Shown one piece after another: positions 10,123 through 19,270 of a stretch of DNA of 64,000 nucleotides (positions within the stretch are counted from its first letter, which is position 1; each line of letters begins with the position of its first letter). The position numbers and the translations under genes are program-made. The notes under the pieces were generated by a model. It worked only from the letters and a program-made list of their open reading frames with translations. It was not told the DNA's origin and searched no databases. This DNA comes from Novilysobacter selenitireducens (GTDB taxonomy: Bacteria > Pseudomonadota > Gammaproteobacteria > Xanthomonadales > Xanthomonadaceae): the NCBI RefSeq assembly GCF_020026895.1, contig NZ_JAINZW010000001.1, forward strand, positions 682,001 through 746,000, read 5' to 3'.

Positions 10123-10530
10123 ATGTTCAGCCTTCCGGTGCGCGTTTACTGGGAAGATACCGACGCTGGCGGGGTGGTCTACCACGCGCAGTACCTGGCG
10201 TTCCTGGAGCGCGCGCGCAGCGAATGGATGCGCGCCAACGGGTATGGCCAGGACCGGCTCCGGCAGGAGCACGACCTGGTGTTCGCCGTGCGTGCGATGG
10301 CGGTGGACTTCCTCAAGCCGGCCCGGCTGGACGATGCGCTGCAGGTCACCGCGCAGTTGCGCGACTGCCGGCGCGCCAGCGCGGTGTTCGACCAGGCCGT
10401 ATTGCGCGACGGCGTGACCCTGCTGACGGCGCAGGTGCGCGTCGCGGCGCTGGACGCCGGCGGGTTCCGCCCCAAGGCGATCCCGGCCGGGCTGCACACA
10501 CAACTCAAGGCGTTGGAGCGCCCCGCCTGA
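10123..10530 (+). CDS. ybgC: Tol-Pal-associated acyl-CoA thioesterase YbgC
   Basis: A 135-residue hot-dog-fold thioesterase that hydrolyses acyl-CoA or acyl-ACP thioesters and is the usual first gene of the tol-pal operon. The active-site region reads VYWEDTDAGGVVYHAQYL with the catalytic Asp and the conserved Tyr-His, followed by FLERARSEWM. Length is typical. It lies 50 bases before tolQ. Its contribution to Tol function is still unclear in the family; a role in phospholipid handling has been proposed. Confidence 0.93.
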   Translation: MFSLPVRVYWEDTDAGGVVYHAQYLAFLERARSEWMRANGYGQDRLRQEHDLVFAVRAMAVDFLKPARLDDALQVTAQLRDCRRASAVFDQAVLRDGVTLLTAQVRVAALDAGGFRPKAIPAGLHTQLKALERPA

Positions 10531-10580
10531 AGGGCGCGCGATAACCGGACAACGGCCCCCGGGCCCGGAGAACCACTGGC

Positions 10581-11408
10581 ATGACCGCAACGATGACCGC
10601 CCTGCTGGCCACCACCGTCGAGCCGCTGCCCGAGGAGGCCGTGGGAGCCGTGGCCGAATCGGCGGCATCCGCCGCCGCCTCGGCGCCCGCCGCGCTGGGC
10701 AACGACCTGGACCTGCTGCAGCTGGTCCTGCACGCCTCGATCCCGGTGCAGCTGGTGATGGTGCTGCTGCTGGCGGCGTCCATCGCGTCCTGGGTGATCA
10801 TCTTCCGCAAGAAGAAGGTGCTCGACCGCGCCGAGCGCGAGGCCGACCAGTTCGAGGAGCGCTTCTGGTCGGGGGCGGAGCTGTCCAAGCTCTACGCCGG
10901 GTCCACCGGCCGCAACCGCGAGATCGGCGGGCTGGAAGCGATCTTCGAGGCCGGCTTCCGCGAGTTCGGGCGCCAGCGCCAGCGCCGCGGCGCCGACAGC
11001 CGCATGCAACTGGAAGGCGCGCAGCGCGGCATGCGCGTGGCGTCGGCGCGCGAGATCGACGGGCTGGAGCACAACCTGGAATTCCTCGCCAACGTCGGCT
11101 CGATCGCGCCCTACGTCGGCCTGTTCGGCACCGTCTGGGGGATCATGATTTCGTTCCAGGGCCTGGCCAACATGAAGGAGGCGACCATCGCCACCGTCGC
11201 GCCGGGCATCTCCGAGGCGCTGATCGCCACCGCGATGGGCCTGTTCGCCGCGATCCCGGCGGTGTGGGCGTACAACCGCTTCGCCACCAAGGTCGACCGC
11301 ATCAGCGTGCGCTACGAAGCCTTCTCCGAGGAGTTCTCCTCGATCCTGGAGCGCCAGTCGCACACCGACGACACCCCGGCCGCCGCGCCGAACGTGCCGC
11401 TCCGCTGA
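10581..11408 (+). CDS. tolQ: Tol-Pal motor protein TolQ
   Basis: Inner-membrane proton-channel subunit, homologous to ExbB and MotA, which with TolR energises TolA using the proton motive force. At 275 residues it is about 40 longer than E. coli TolQ because of an Ala/Glu-rich N-terminal extension before the first membrane segment (HASIPVQLVMVLLLAASIAS). The second and third membrane helices, GSIAPYVGLFGTVWGIM and ALIATAMGLFAAIPAVW, have the conserved channel residues. It is the second gene of ybgC-tolQRAB-pal-cpoB. Confidence 0.95.
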   Translation: MTATMTALLATTVEPLPEEAVGAVAESAASAAASAPAALGNDLDLLQLVLHASIPVQLVMVLLLAASIASWVIIFRKKKVLDRAEREADQFEERFWSGAELSKLYAGSTGRNREIGGLEAIFEAGFREFGRQRQRRGADSRMQLEGAQRGMRVASAREIDGLEHNLEFLANVGSIAPYVGLFGTVWGIMISFQGLANMKEATIATVAPGISEALIATAMGLFAAIPAVWAYNRFATKVDRISVRYEAFSEEFSSILERQSHTDDTPAAAPNVPLR

Positions 11409-11458
11409 CCCGCATGGCCCGTCTCGGGCGTTGAACGCAGCCACACGAGAGAACCGCC

Positions 11459-11901
<443 letters not shown>

Positions 11902-11902
<1 letters not shown>

Positions 11903-12858
11903 TGCGGGAATCGCGCGTCGATACCGCGCAGGCCGTCGTCCTCGCGATCGGGTTGCATGCGCTGCTGCTGGCCGTGCTGTTCTTCGGCATGTGGTTCAGC
12001 TCAACCCGCGAGCAGGTGTCGGCGGCCGGTTCGCCGATCTCGGCCGAGCTGATCGATGCGGCCGCGCTGTCGGAGGCGATGCAGCAGACCCTCGAAGACC
12101 GGCCCGAGCCGGCCGTCGAGCCGGTGCCCGAACCCCAGCCGGAACCGGTTCCCGAGGACGCGGCCCCCTTGCCGCAGCCCGTGCCCGAGCCGGTGCCGGA
12201 AGACGCGCCGACGCCGCCCCAGACTGTGCCGCAGGAGTTCCTGACCGACCCGGACACCGAGAGCCGCGACGCCGTCACCGACCAGCCCACGCCGACCCCG
12301 ACCGACGAGCGCGAACTGCAGGAGGAGCGCCGCCGTCAGGAGCAGGTCGACCTGACCGAACAGCGCCGCCAGCAGGAGGCCGAGCGCCAGCGCCGGCTCT
12401 CGGAGATGGAGCGGGAGCGCCAGCAGCAGTTGGCCGATATCCGTCGCCGGCGTGAGGCCGCAGCACGCGAGGCCGCGCAGGCGCAGGCGCAGCTGGAAAA
12501 GATCGCCGAGGCGCGCGCCCGCAGCGCCGCAGAGGCCGCCGCCAGCGCGCCGGCAGGCAACAACGGCGTCGATACGGATCTCTTGGCCCGGTACCAGGCG
12601 GCGATTCAAGCCGCCGTCCTCGCGAAATGGACCCGTCCGGAGACTGTGCCTCTGGGTGCTCGTTGCAAGCTGATCATCAGGCAGTTGCCGGGGGGCGAGG
12701 TCATGAGCGCGGAGGTTTCCAGCCCATGCGCCTATGACGAGCAAGGTCGTCGATCGATAGAAGCCGCAGTGCTCAAAGCGCAACCGTTACCTCATGCGGG
12801 GTTTGAGGACGTCTTCAATCGAACACTTATCTTCACTTTTACCGCCCAAGACCGATGA
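11902..12858 (+). CDS. tolA: Tol-Pal energy-transducing protein TolA
   Basis: Links the TolQR motor to TolB-Pal at the outer membrane. At 318 residues it has three parts: a membrane anchor near residues 10-30 (AVVLAIGLHALLLAVLFFG), a long proline/glutamate then Glu/Gln/Arg-rich helical domain (about residues 60-220), and a C-terminal domain beginning near LLARYQAAIQAAVLAKW, with two cysteines (GARCKLII and SPCAYD) likely to form the usual disulfide. The last 260 bases look different in composition from the rest: lower GC and unusual codons such as CTT ATC TTC ACT TTT. The same style runs on through the spacer to tolB. This suggests recombination of the domain that phages and colicins bind. 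Confidence 0.95.
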
Positions 12859-12935
12859 CCCACCCGGATTCAGCTTTGAGACAGCGTTCACGCCCAAGCT
12901 GTTAACACTTCTCCGCTCGCCCCCTGGAACTGCCG

Positions 12936-14255
12936 ATGAAACGACCCGTGCGCTGGCTCGCCGCGCTGCTTGCCGTCCTGATTCCATTCGCCGCGACCGC
13001 CCAGCAACAGGGCCTGGAGATCGACATCGTCGGCGGTAGCGCCGCGGCCCTGCCGATCGCCGTCGTTCCCATGCCGTACCAAGGCAGTGGCGCAGCCCCG
13101 GAGACCGACATTTCGGCGGTGGTCACCGCCGATCTCAACCGTTCCGGCCAGTTCCGCGGCCTGCCGCTGGACGACATGGTCGAGCGTCCGAGCCGGGGCA
13201 GCGAGGTCAGCTACCCGACGTGGCGCGCGCTCAACCAGGACTACCTGGTGGTGGGCCGGGTCGCCGACGCCGGCTCCGGCAGCTACCGGGTCGAGTACGA
13301 GCTGTTCGACGTCGCCACCCAGCAGCGCCTGCTCGGATTCGCACTGACCGCGCGCAGCAACGCGATGCGCGACGTCGCGCACCAGATCGCCGACGCCATC
13401 TACGAGAAGATCCTCGGCGTGCCGGGTGCCTTCTTCACGCGCATCGCCTATGTCACCGCGACCGGCGTGGGGCAGGGCAGCCAGTACGCGCTGATGGTGG
13501 CCGACTCGGACGGCTACAACCCGCAGACGGTGGTGCGCTCGTCCGAGCCGCTGCTGTCGCCGTCGTGGAGCCCCGACGGCAACCGCCTGGCCTACGTCAG
13601 CTTCGAGGGCGGCAGCTCGTCGATCTACATCCAGAACATCGCCTCGGGCAGCCGTGAGCAGATCGCGCGCTTCCGTGGCATCAACGGCGCACCAGCGTTC
13701 TCGCCCGACGGCCGACGGCTGGCGCTGACGCTGTCGCGCAGCGGCAACCCGGAGATCTACGTGATGGACCTGGGCAGCCGCGCGCTGAACCAGCTGACCA
13801 ACCATTTCGGCATCGACACCGAGCCGTCCTGGAGCGCCGACGGCGGCTCGATCTACTTCACCTCCGACCGCGGCGGCAATCCGCAGATCTACCGCGTGTC
13901 CGCCAGCGGCGGCAGCGCCAGCCGGGTCACGTTCCAGGGCAGCTACAACGCCAGTGCCAGCGTGTCCTACGACGACAAGAAGATCGCCACGGCGCAGGGT
14001 GCCGGCAACAACTACCGCATCGCGCTGATGGACAGCAGCCTGGGATCGGCGCGCTGGAGCACGCTCTCGCCGGGTTCGCTGGACGAGTCGCCGAGCTTTG
14101 CGCCGAATGCCAGCATGATCCTCTATGCTGCGCGCGAAGGCGGCCGGGGCGTGCTGTACGCGGTGTCCGCCGACGGGCGTGTCCGCCAGCGCCTGGTCCT
14201 GGCCGATGGCAACGTACGCGAGCCGGCCTGGGGGCCGTACCGCACGCCACGATGA
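12936..14255 (+). CDS. tolB: Tol-Pal periplasmic protein TolB
   Basis: Periplasmic beta-propeller that shuttles between Pal and TolA. At 439 residues it has a clear signal peptide (basic start, then WLAALLAVLIPFAATAQQ with cleavage after an AxA site), an N-terminal alpha/beta domain, and six WD40-like PD40 blades with repeated phrases such as SPSWSPDGNRLAYVSF, PAFSPDGRRLALTLS and EPSWSADGGSIYFTSD. The order tolA-tolB-pal is standard. Confidence 0.96.
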   Translation: MKRPVRWLAALLAVLIPFAATAQQQGLEIDIVGGSAAALPIAVVPMPYQGSGAAPETDISAVVTADLNRSGQFRGLPLDDMVERPSRGSEVSYPTWRALNQDYLVVGRVADAGSGSYRVEYELFDVATQQRLLGFALTARSNAMRDVAHQIADAIYEKILGVPGAFFTRIAYVTATGVGQGSQYALMVADSDGYNPQTVVRSSEPLLSPSWSPDGNRLAYVSFEGGSSSIYIQNIASGSREQIARFRGINGAPAFSPDGRRLALTLSRSGNPEIYVMDLGSRALNQLTNHFGIDTEPSWSADGGSIYFTSDRGGNPQIYRVSASGGSASRVTFQGSYNASASVSYDDKKIATAQGAGNNYRIALMDSSLGSARWSTLSPGSLDESPSFAPNASMILYAAREGGRGVLYAVSADGRVRQRLVLADGNVREPAWGPYRTPR

Positions 14256-14372
14256 CTTCCCAGCGCCGCGGGCACTCCAGGTGCCTGCGGCGCCTTGCCG
14301 ATTGCAGTTGATCCCGCAATAAGCAGTACCCACCCCGAAACGCACGCTTACGCAAAAGACAAGGAAATCGCC

Positions 14373-14882
14373 ATGAACCGTTCCGTCCGCCTCATCGCCG
14401 CCGCCGCGCTCTGCACCCTCGCGGTCGCCTGTTCCAAGAAGGTCAAGGAAGAGCCGGTGGTCGACACCACCCCGACCGCGCCGGTGACCGATACCGCTAC
14501 CACGCCGGGCGCGTACACGCCGGAAGACCTCAACACCGACGCCTGCCTGCGCCAGCGCACGATCTACTTCGACCTGGACCAGGACACGCTGCGTCCGGAG
14601 TTCCAGGCCATCGTCGGCTGCCACGCCAAGTACCTGCGTGACCGTCCGTCCTCGCGCATGACGCTGGAAGGCCACGCCGACGAGCGCGGCAGCCGCGAGT
14701 ACAACATGGGCCTGGCCGAGCGTCGCGGCAACTCGGCATCGTCGGCCATCCAGGCCAACGGCGGCTCGGGCAGCCAGATCATGGTGACCAGCTACGGCGA
14801 AGAGCGCCCGACCTGCACCGCGTCGAGCGAGGATTGCTGGGCCAAGAACCGCCGCGTCGAGATCATCTACACCGCGCAGTGA
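14373..14882 (+). CDS. pal: Peptidoglycan-associated lipoprotein Pal
   Basis: Outer-membrane lipoprotein that binds peptidoglycan and anchors the Tol system. At 169 residues it has a lipoprotein signal ending in CTLAVAC with the acylated Cys, a Pro/Thr-rich linker, then an OmpA-like domain with TIYFDLDQDTLRPEF and the peptidoglycan-binding LEGHADERGSREYNMGLAER stretch. The start at 14373 is chosen over an ATG 78 bases upstream because the signal peptide begins here. cpoB follows after 11 bases. Confidence 0.96.
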   Translation: MNRSVRLIAAAALCTLAVACSKKVKEEPVVDTTPTAPVTDTATTPGAYTPEDLNTDACLRQRTIYFDLDQDTLRPEFQAIVGCHAKYLRDRPSSRMTLEGHADERGSREYNMGLAERRGNSASSAIQANGGSGSQIMVTSYGEERPTCTASSEDCWAKNRRVEIIYTAQ

Positions 14883-14893
14883 GGCGGAAGCCG

Positions 14894-15757
14894 ATGATGA
14901 CCAGGACGCGACGTATCGCCTTGGTGTCTGCAACGGTTGCGGCGGCCCTCGTGGCCGCCGCACCCGTGTGGGCCCAGCGCGCCAGCCTGGCCGACCGTGT
15001 CGCGCTGCTCGAGCAGCGCGCCGCGGACAACCAGGCCAACGTGCAGTTGTTGAACCAGGTGAACCTGCTCAAGACCGAAGTGACGACGCTGCGTTCGCAG
15101 GTCGAAGAGTTGCAGCACACCCTCGACCAGTTGCGGCAGACCTCCCGCAGCCAGTACCTCGACCTGGACGGGCGCCTCAACCGGCTCGAGGGCGGCGCGC
15201 CCGCCAGCCCGCCGATCGATGCCGCACCCGTGTTGGATGCATCGCCGGATGTCGGCAGCGCGTCTATTCCCGATAGTTCGGCCCCCGCCGCGGGGTCGGC
15301 GCCGGCGGTTGCGGCGGAAGACCGCCCGCCGTCGGTGTACGGCGATCGCGGCACGCTGGCACTGGGCGAAGGTGAGCGGGAGGCCTACGACGCCGCGTTC
15401 GACGCGTTGAAGTCGGGCCAGTACGCCGAGTCGGCACGGCTGTTCCAGGCGTTCCTCGGCCGCTACCCGGGTGGCAGCTACGCACCCAATGCCCTGTACT
15501 GGTTGGGCGAGAGTTATTACGTCACCCAGAACTACCCGCTGGCGCAGGAGCAGTTCCAGGCGCTGCTGGACCGGTATCCCACGCACGACAAGGCGCCCGG
15601 TGCCCTGCTGAAGGTCGGCCTGAGCCAGTACGGCCTGCAGGACCTGGACGGTGCCGAACGCACCCTGCAGGACGTCGTTTCGCGGTATCCCGGCAGCGAC
15701 GCTGCGCGCACTGCCGCCGACCGCCTTGGCGCGATCCAGCTGGGGCGCCTGCGCTGA
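14894..15757 (+). CDS. cpoB: Division coordinator CpoB (YbgF)
   Basis: Periplasmic protein that couples Tol action to septal peptidoglycan synthesis by PBP1b. At 287 residues it has a signal peptide (IALVSATVAAALVAAAPVWAQ), an N-terminal coiled coil for trimerisation (SLADRVALLEQRAADNQ and following heptads), a low-complexity linker, and C-terminal TPR repeats (YDAAFDALKSGQYAESARLF, YWLGESYYVTQNYPLAQEQF). It is the last tol-pal gene. A hairpin CCGGC-agcgt-GCCGG at 15772-15786 follows it. Confidence 0.94.
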   Translation: MMTRTRRIALVSATVAAALVAAAPVWAQRASLADRVALLEQRAADNQANVQLLNQVNLLKTEVTTLRSQVEELQHTLDQLRQTSRSQYLDLDGRLNRLEGGAPASPPIDAAPVLDASPDVGSASIPDSSAPAAGSAPAVAAEDRPPSVYGDRGTLALGEGEREAYDAAFDALKSGQYAESARLFQAFLGRYPGGSYAPNALYWLGESYYVTQNYPLAQEQFQALLDRYPTHDKAPGALLKVGLSQYGLQDLDGAERTLQDVVSRYPGSDAARTAADRLGAIQLGRLR

Positions 15758-15797
15758 GATGGCGTGCCCGACCGGCAGCGTGCCGGCCGGCTGGGGG

Positions 15798-15803
15798 TAA
15801 AAT
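15798..15803 (+). promoter_or_regulatory. Possible -10 element for queE
   Basis: TAAAAT ends only 6 bases before the queE ATG and no clear ribosome binding site separates them. If used, the transcript would be leaderless or nearly so. No convincing -35 is seen. Confidence 0.3.
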
Positions 15804-15809
15804 AGCGGG

Positions 15810-16484
15810 ATGTCCGCCGTTCCCCACGCTGCGGCCGCGTCGCCCGAGCGGCTGCGGCTGACCGAGATATTCCTGTCGCTCCAGGGCGAAGCCCGCAGCA
15901 TCGGCTGGCCGACCGTGTTCGTGCGCCTGACCGGCTGCCCGCTGCGGTGCCAGTACTGCGACACGGCGTATGCGTTCCACGGCGGCGACTGGTGGACGTT
16001 CGATGCGATCCTCGAGGAAGTCGCGCGCCACGGCGCCCGCCATGTCTGCGTGACCGGTGGCGAGCCGCTGGCGCAGAAGCGCTGCGTCGCACTGCTGGCG
16101 CGCCTGTGCGACGCCGGTTACGAGGTGTCGCTGGAGACCTCCGGCGCCATCGACATCGGCGAGGTGGACCCGCGGGTGTCGCGCGTGCTCGACATCAAGA
16201 CGCCTGCCTCCGGCGAGGTCGGGCGCAACCTGTGGTCCAACCTGCCGCTCCTGACCCCGCACGACCAGGTCAAGTTCGTCATCTGCGACCGGGCCGATTA
16301 CGAGTGGTCGAAGGGTGTGCTGGCCGAGCACCGCCTGGCCGCGACCTGCGACGTGCTGTTCTCGCCCAGCTTCGGCCAGGTGTCGCCCCGTGAACTGGCC
16401 GACTGGATCGTGGAGGACCGGCTGCCCGTCCGCTTCCAGGTGCAACTGCACAAGCTGCTGTGGGACGACGCGCCGGGGCGGTGA
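15810..16484 (+). CDS. queE: 7-carboxy-7-deazaguanine synthase QueE
   Basis: Radical SAM enzyme that makes the 7-deazaguanine ring from carboxy-tetrahydropterin in queuosine (and preQ0) synthesis. At 224 residues it has the iron-sulfur motif [14 protein letters not shown] (C-x3-C-x2-C), [20 protein letters not shown] at the N terminus, and [11 protein letters not shown] for SAM binding. It stands between cpoB and queC as in Pseudomonas and xanthomonads. It should not be mistaken for a peptide-modifying radical SAM enzyme of the nearby peptide cluster. Confidence 0.94.
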   Translation: MSAVPHAAAASPERLRLTEIFLSLQGEARSIGWPTVFVRLTGCPLRCQYCDTAYAFHGGDWWTFDAILEEVARHGARHVCVTGGEPLAQKRCVALLARLCDAGYEVSLETSGAIDIGEVDPRVSRVLDIKTPASGEVGRNLWSNLPLLTPHDQVKFVICDRADYEWSKGVLAEHRLAATCDVLFSPSFGQVSPRELADWIVEDRLPVRFQVQLHKLLWDDAPGR

Positions 16485-16605
16485 CACGGGCCCGTACGCG
16501 CCAGTCCGTTGGCAACGCAATTCGCTGCCTGCGCAGCAAAAGCACACACGAACGCTCGCGCCATGCGCCGAAGCTCGCCCCGACCGATTGATTGACGAGA
16601 CACCG

Positions 16606-17319
16606 ATGTCCAACCGCATGCCGAATCCAACGCCGTCCGCGGCCACCTCGAAGCCCGCCGTCGTCCTGGTATCGGGCGGCATGGACTCGGCGGTCGTGAT
16701 GGCCATAGCGCGCGAGCAGGGTTTTGCCGTCAATGCGCTCAGCGTGCGCTACGGCCAGCGCCACACATCCGAGCTGGACGCGGCCGCAACGCTGGCTCGT
16801 ACGCTCGGCGCCGTGGCGCACAAGACAGTCAACGTCGACCTGCGCAGCATCGGGGGCTCGGCGCTGACCGACGACATCGATGTGCCGCTGGACCAGGCCG
16901 GGGGCACCCATATCCCCGTCACTTACGTCCCAGCGCGCAACACCATCATGCTGTCGGTCGCCTTGGGGTGGGCCGAAGTGCTCGGCGCCGCGGACATCTT
17001 CTGCGGTGTCAACGCGGTGGATTACTCCGGCTATCCGGACTGCCGCCCGGAGTTCATCGAAGCGTTCGAACGGCTCGCCAACCTGGCCACCAAGGCCGGC
17101 GTGGAAGGTGCCGGCATCCGCATCCACGCGCCGTTGCAGCACATGAGCAAGGCCGACATCGTCCGCGAAGGGGTGCGGCTGGGCGTGGACTTCGCCGACA
17201 CGGTGTCGTGCTACAAGGCCGACGAAGAAGGGCGGGGGTGTGGTCATTGCGATGCATGCCGGTTGCGTGCCGAGGGCTTCAAGGGCGCCGGCGCCATCGA
17301 TCCCACCCGATACCGCTGA
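16606..17319 (+). CDS. queC: 7-cyano-7-deazaguanine synthase QueC
   Basis: ATP-dependent enzyme that turns 7-carboxy-7-deazaguanine into preQ0. At 237 residues it has the pyrophosphatase loop [15 protein letters not shown], the substrate motif [13 protein letters not shown], and the C-terminal zinc site in [20 protein letters not shown]. The ATG at 16606 matches the family; the 121 bases between queE and queC contain no obvious gene. In relatives tRNA-Lys follows; here 12.6 kb of accessory genes intervene. Confidence 0.95.
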   Translation: MSNRMPNPTPSAATSKPAVVLVSGGMDSAVVMAIAREQGFAVNALSVRYGQRHTSELDAAATLARTLGAVAHKTVNVDLRSIGGSALTDDIDVPLDQAGGTHIPVTYVPARNTIMLSVALGWAEVLGAADIFCGVNAVDYSGYPDCRPEFIEAFERLANLATKAGVEGAGIRIHAPLQHMSKADIVREGVRLGVDFADTVSCYKADEEGRGCGHCDACRLRAEGFKGAGAIDPTRYR

Positions 17320-17422
17320 GCGACCGCGCATCGTCCAAAAGCGACACGGAGATGCACCGCTCGGGAGGCCTTTGAAGCGCGTCCGGAAGTTGGATGCCGG
17401 GCTGGGCGAACCTATGTCGCTT

Positions 17423-18019
17423 TCATGTGTGCAAGTCGACGACCATTCGCTGCAGGCCTTCCAACCTGGACGCGAGTTGCCGCAAGCGCGACCGCATCAG
17501 CATGTCGCTGGCAATGCACAGGGGCACGATCAGAAGTGGACTGTAGACGAGTGCGGGCGGTATCTGGAGCGCCCCCCACGACATCCGGGCGAGTACGAAC
17601 ACGCAGAGTGCGAGACCTGCGAGCCAGGTCAGCGTACGGTTGACCTGCCAGAATCGGATCGATGCGCGCGTCGTACCCATTGCGGCCCGAAGCATGCCTT
17701 CGGTGCTCTGATCGCCCATCTTCCATGCTGCTCGACGGCTCACTGCCGTCCAGACGGCAAGTGCGCAGGCCGTGAGCAGAAGGACGGCCACCACGGCTCC
17801 GGCCAGACTGGTCATCCTTCCCTGCCAGGCGAGCATTGCCGCCACCAGTATTCCCGATAGGGCGGCGGCGTTTTCCACCCACCACAGCAGCCTGTGTCGC
17901 CGAAGGCGGCGCTGGAGAGCCTGCAGCGTGGAAGGATCGATTGCCGTACGCACGGGTTGGGAGCTCCAGGTCTCCCGCAGTTCCTGCCATTGTGAGGATT
18001 CAGGGTCGTGTCGCTTCAT
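17423..18019 (-). CDS. Membrane protein following an ECF sigma gene (possible anti-sigma)
   Basis: I do not recognise the family. The 198-residue protein has a soluble start (MKRHDPESSQWQELRETW) and about four membrane segments in two pairs (WVENAAALSGILVAAMLAW, MTSLAGAVVAVLLLTACALA; LTWLAGLALCVFVLARMSW, YSPLLIVPLCIASDMLM). The C-terminal tail is basic and helical. It overlaps the ECF sigma gene by 20 bases and is last in the block, the usual place for a membrane anti-sigma factor. No HxxxCxxC zinc motif is present. The anti-sigma role is inference from position. Confidence 0.6.
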   Translation of the reverse strand: MKRHDPESSQWQELRETWSSQPVRTAIDPSTLQALQRRLRRHRLLWWVENAAALSGILVAAMLAWQGRMTSLAGAVVAVLLLTACALAVWTAVSRRAAWKMGDQSTEGMLRAAMGTTRASIRFWQVNRTLTWLAGLALCVFVLARMSWGALQIPPALVYSPLLIVPLCIASDMLMRSRLRQLASRLEGLQRMVVDLHT

Positions 18020-18512
18020 GGTCCTGGCCCATGTAGTGGCGAAGCGCGCGGCGCGCGCGGCTCATTCGCTGGTTGGCCGAGTCCGGCTCGATCATCAGCG
18101 CGTGGGCGATTTCAACGAGGGTGAAGCCCTCCAGCGAGAGCACCACGACCTGCCGTTGCCCGAGCGGAAGTTGCCGAACCGCATCGAGCAGGGACTGTCT
18201 GGACTGGTGTGTCTGCGCATGTTCGCTGGGACCCGATCCGGGGTCGATCAACGATTCCTCGAGTTCCGTCTCGACCCGTCGCGCATGCCGGCCGACGTGG
18301 TCCGCACCACAGTTGTGGGCGATGCGAGCCACGTACCCCTTGATCGGCGCATCGCCCCGCCACCGCGGCAAGGCCCGCCACAGTGCCACGCTGATGTCCT
18401 GCAAAAGATCCTGCTGAAGGGCGGGGTCGCGTTCGTAGGCGGCTGCGGTACGGGCGAGCATCGGCCCAAACCCGGTTAGGACGTCCTCAAAGGACGTGAT
18501 CGCGGGGGGCAT
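18000..18512 (-). CDS. ECF-type RNA polymerase sigma factor
   Basis: A 170-residue sigma-70-family protein with region 2 (YERDPALQQDLLQDISVALWRAL, then GYVARIAHNCGADHVGR) and region 4 (LPLGQRQVVVLSLEGFTLVEIAHAL, then a helix-turn-helix NQRMSRARRALRHYMG). It would direct transcription of a small regulon when released by an anti-sigma factor, probably the membrane protein overlapping its 3' end. I chose the ATG at 18512 (MPPAITSFEDV), which overlaps the upstream membrane-protein gene by 26 bases. It belongs to a tight minus-strand group with the LytTR regulators. Confidence 0.85.
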   Translation of the reverse strand: MPPAITSFEDVLTGFGPMLARTAAAYERDPALQQDLLQDISVALWRALPRWRGDAPIKGYVARIAHNCGADHVGRHARRVETELEESLIDPGSGPSEHAQTHQSRQSLLDAVRQLPLGQRQVVVLSLEGFTLVEIAHALMIEPDSANQRMSRARRALRHYMGQDHEATRP

Positions 18513-19197
18513 GCACGGTCCTGTAGATCGCATATGTCGAGCAAAGTCCGAACGGAAGCAGCACCAGCAGCAACTCGGGGACACGCGGGACGTACACGAC
18601 CATTGCGAACTGCAGCACCGTGAAAAGTGAGACAGGCACCCAGTGCGCGAACGCGGTCCCCACGCTTGCCCGGATGGCCTCCCGCAGCGGCCGGCCCTCG
18701 AGCACCACGATCGGCAGGACGAACATCAGAAGGGCCCCTGGTAGCAGGCCCGAGGCGAATACCCAGCCCAGCGTCTCCCCCGACATGGTGATCGCCTGGT
18801 GCTGCCCGGTTGCCAGCACGGCGGCCTGCGACGGGCCAGCGAACAGGCCGCAGACCGCTAGCTGAAACGCGAACACCGCCAATCCCAGCAGCGCGACCCC
18901 GAGCACGCCGCGGCAGGCTGCCGCCAACGTGCGGATGTGTCGAAGTGGTTCGCCGGCACCGGTACGCGCGATCGCGTCGGCTACGAGCAAGGCCCAGCCA
19001 CTCGCGATGGTCACCAACACTTTTGACGCGGCTACACCGCCATACGGCACCAGTTGCACCAGTCCCTCCAGCACAACCGGCACGAACGCTACGCTGCTCA
19101 GGCGCAATGGCGCACGCGCCCACAAGCGAAGTGCGAGGCCGAGCCAGGACAGGGCGGACGTGGAAGACGGCGAGAGGGCAGCACTGAACGTCGACAT
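18487..19197 (-). CDS. Polytopic membrane protein of unknown function
   Basis: A 236-residue protein with about six membrane segments, for example LVTIASGWALLVADAI, LLGLAVFAFQLAVCGLF, GLLPGALLMFVLPIVVL and ELLLVLLPFGLCSTYAIY. Its overall pattern recalls small multi-pass proteins of the YciC/Yip1 type, but I cannot assign a family. The ATG at 19197 has a GGAG ribosome binding site 8 bases upstream. It lies 73 bases after the LytTR regulator gene and overlaps the sigma gene, so it joins the two groups. It may act as sensor or target of the sigma factor; this is inference. Confidence 0.65.
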   Translation of the reverse strand: MSTFSAALSPSSTSALSWLGLALRLWARAPLRLSSVAFVPVVLEGLVQLVPYGGVAASKVLVTIASGWALLVADAIARTGAGEPLRHIRTLAAACRGVLGVALLGLAVFAFQLAVCGLFAGPSQAAVLATGQHQAITMSGETLGWVFASGLLPGALLMFVLPIVVLEGRPLREAIRASVGTAFAHWVPVSLFTVLQFAMVVYVPRVPELLLVLLPFGLCSTYAIYRTVHAPRDHVL

Positions 19198-19224
19198 GGG
19201 AACTCCGGCCAGGTAAGGACACCA

Positions 19225-19256
19225 CTTGAGTCCCCCGGGTCGGGAAAAACCTGACA
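19225..19256 (-). promoter_or_regulatory. Possible ECF-type promoter
   Basis: Read on the minus strand, TGTCAGGTTTTT (19256-19245) is followed after 12 bases by GACTCAAG (19232-19225), about 28 bases before the membrane-protein ATG. The CAGG-T-run plus TCAAG arrangement resembles an ECF promoter, so the sigma gene might control itself. Weak evidence. Confidence 0.25.
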
Positions 19257-19270
19257 TGCGGCTATGGCCC

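Noticed and set aside
15810-16484. QueE considered as a radical SAM enzyme modifying the nearby peptides
   Set aside because: It has QueE motifs, lies with cpoB and queC in the conserved queuosine order, and is 9 kb from the peptide genes.
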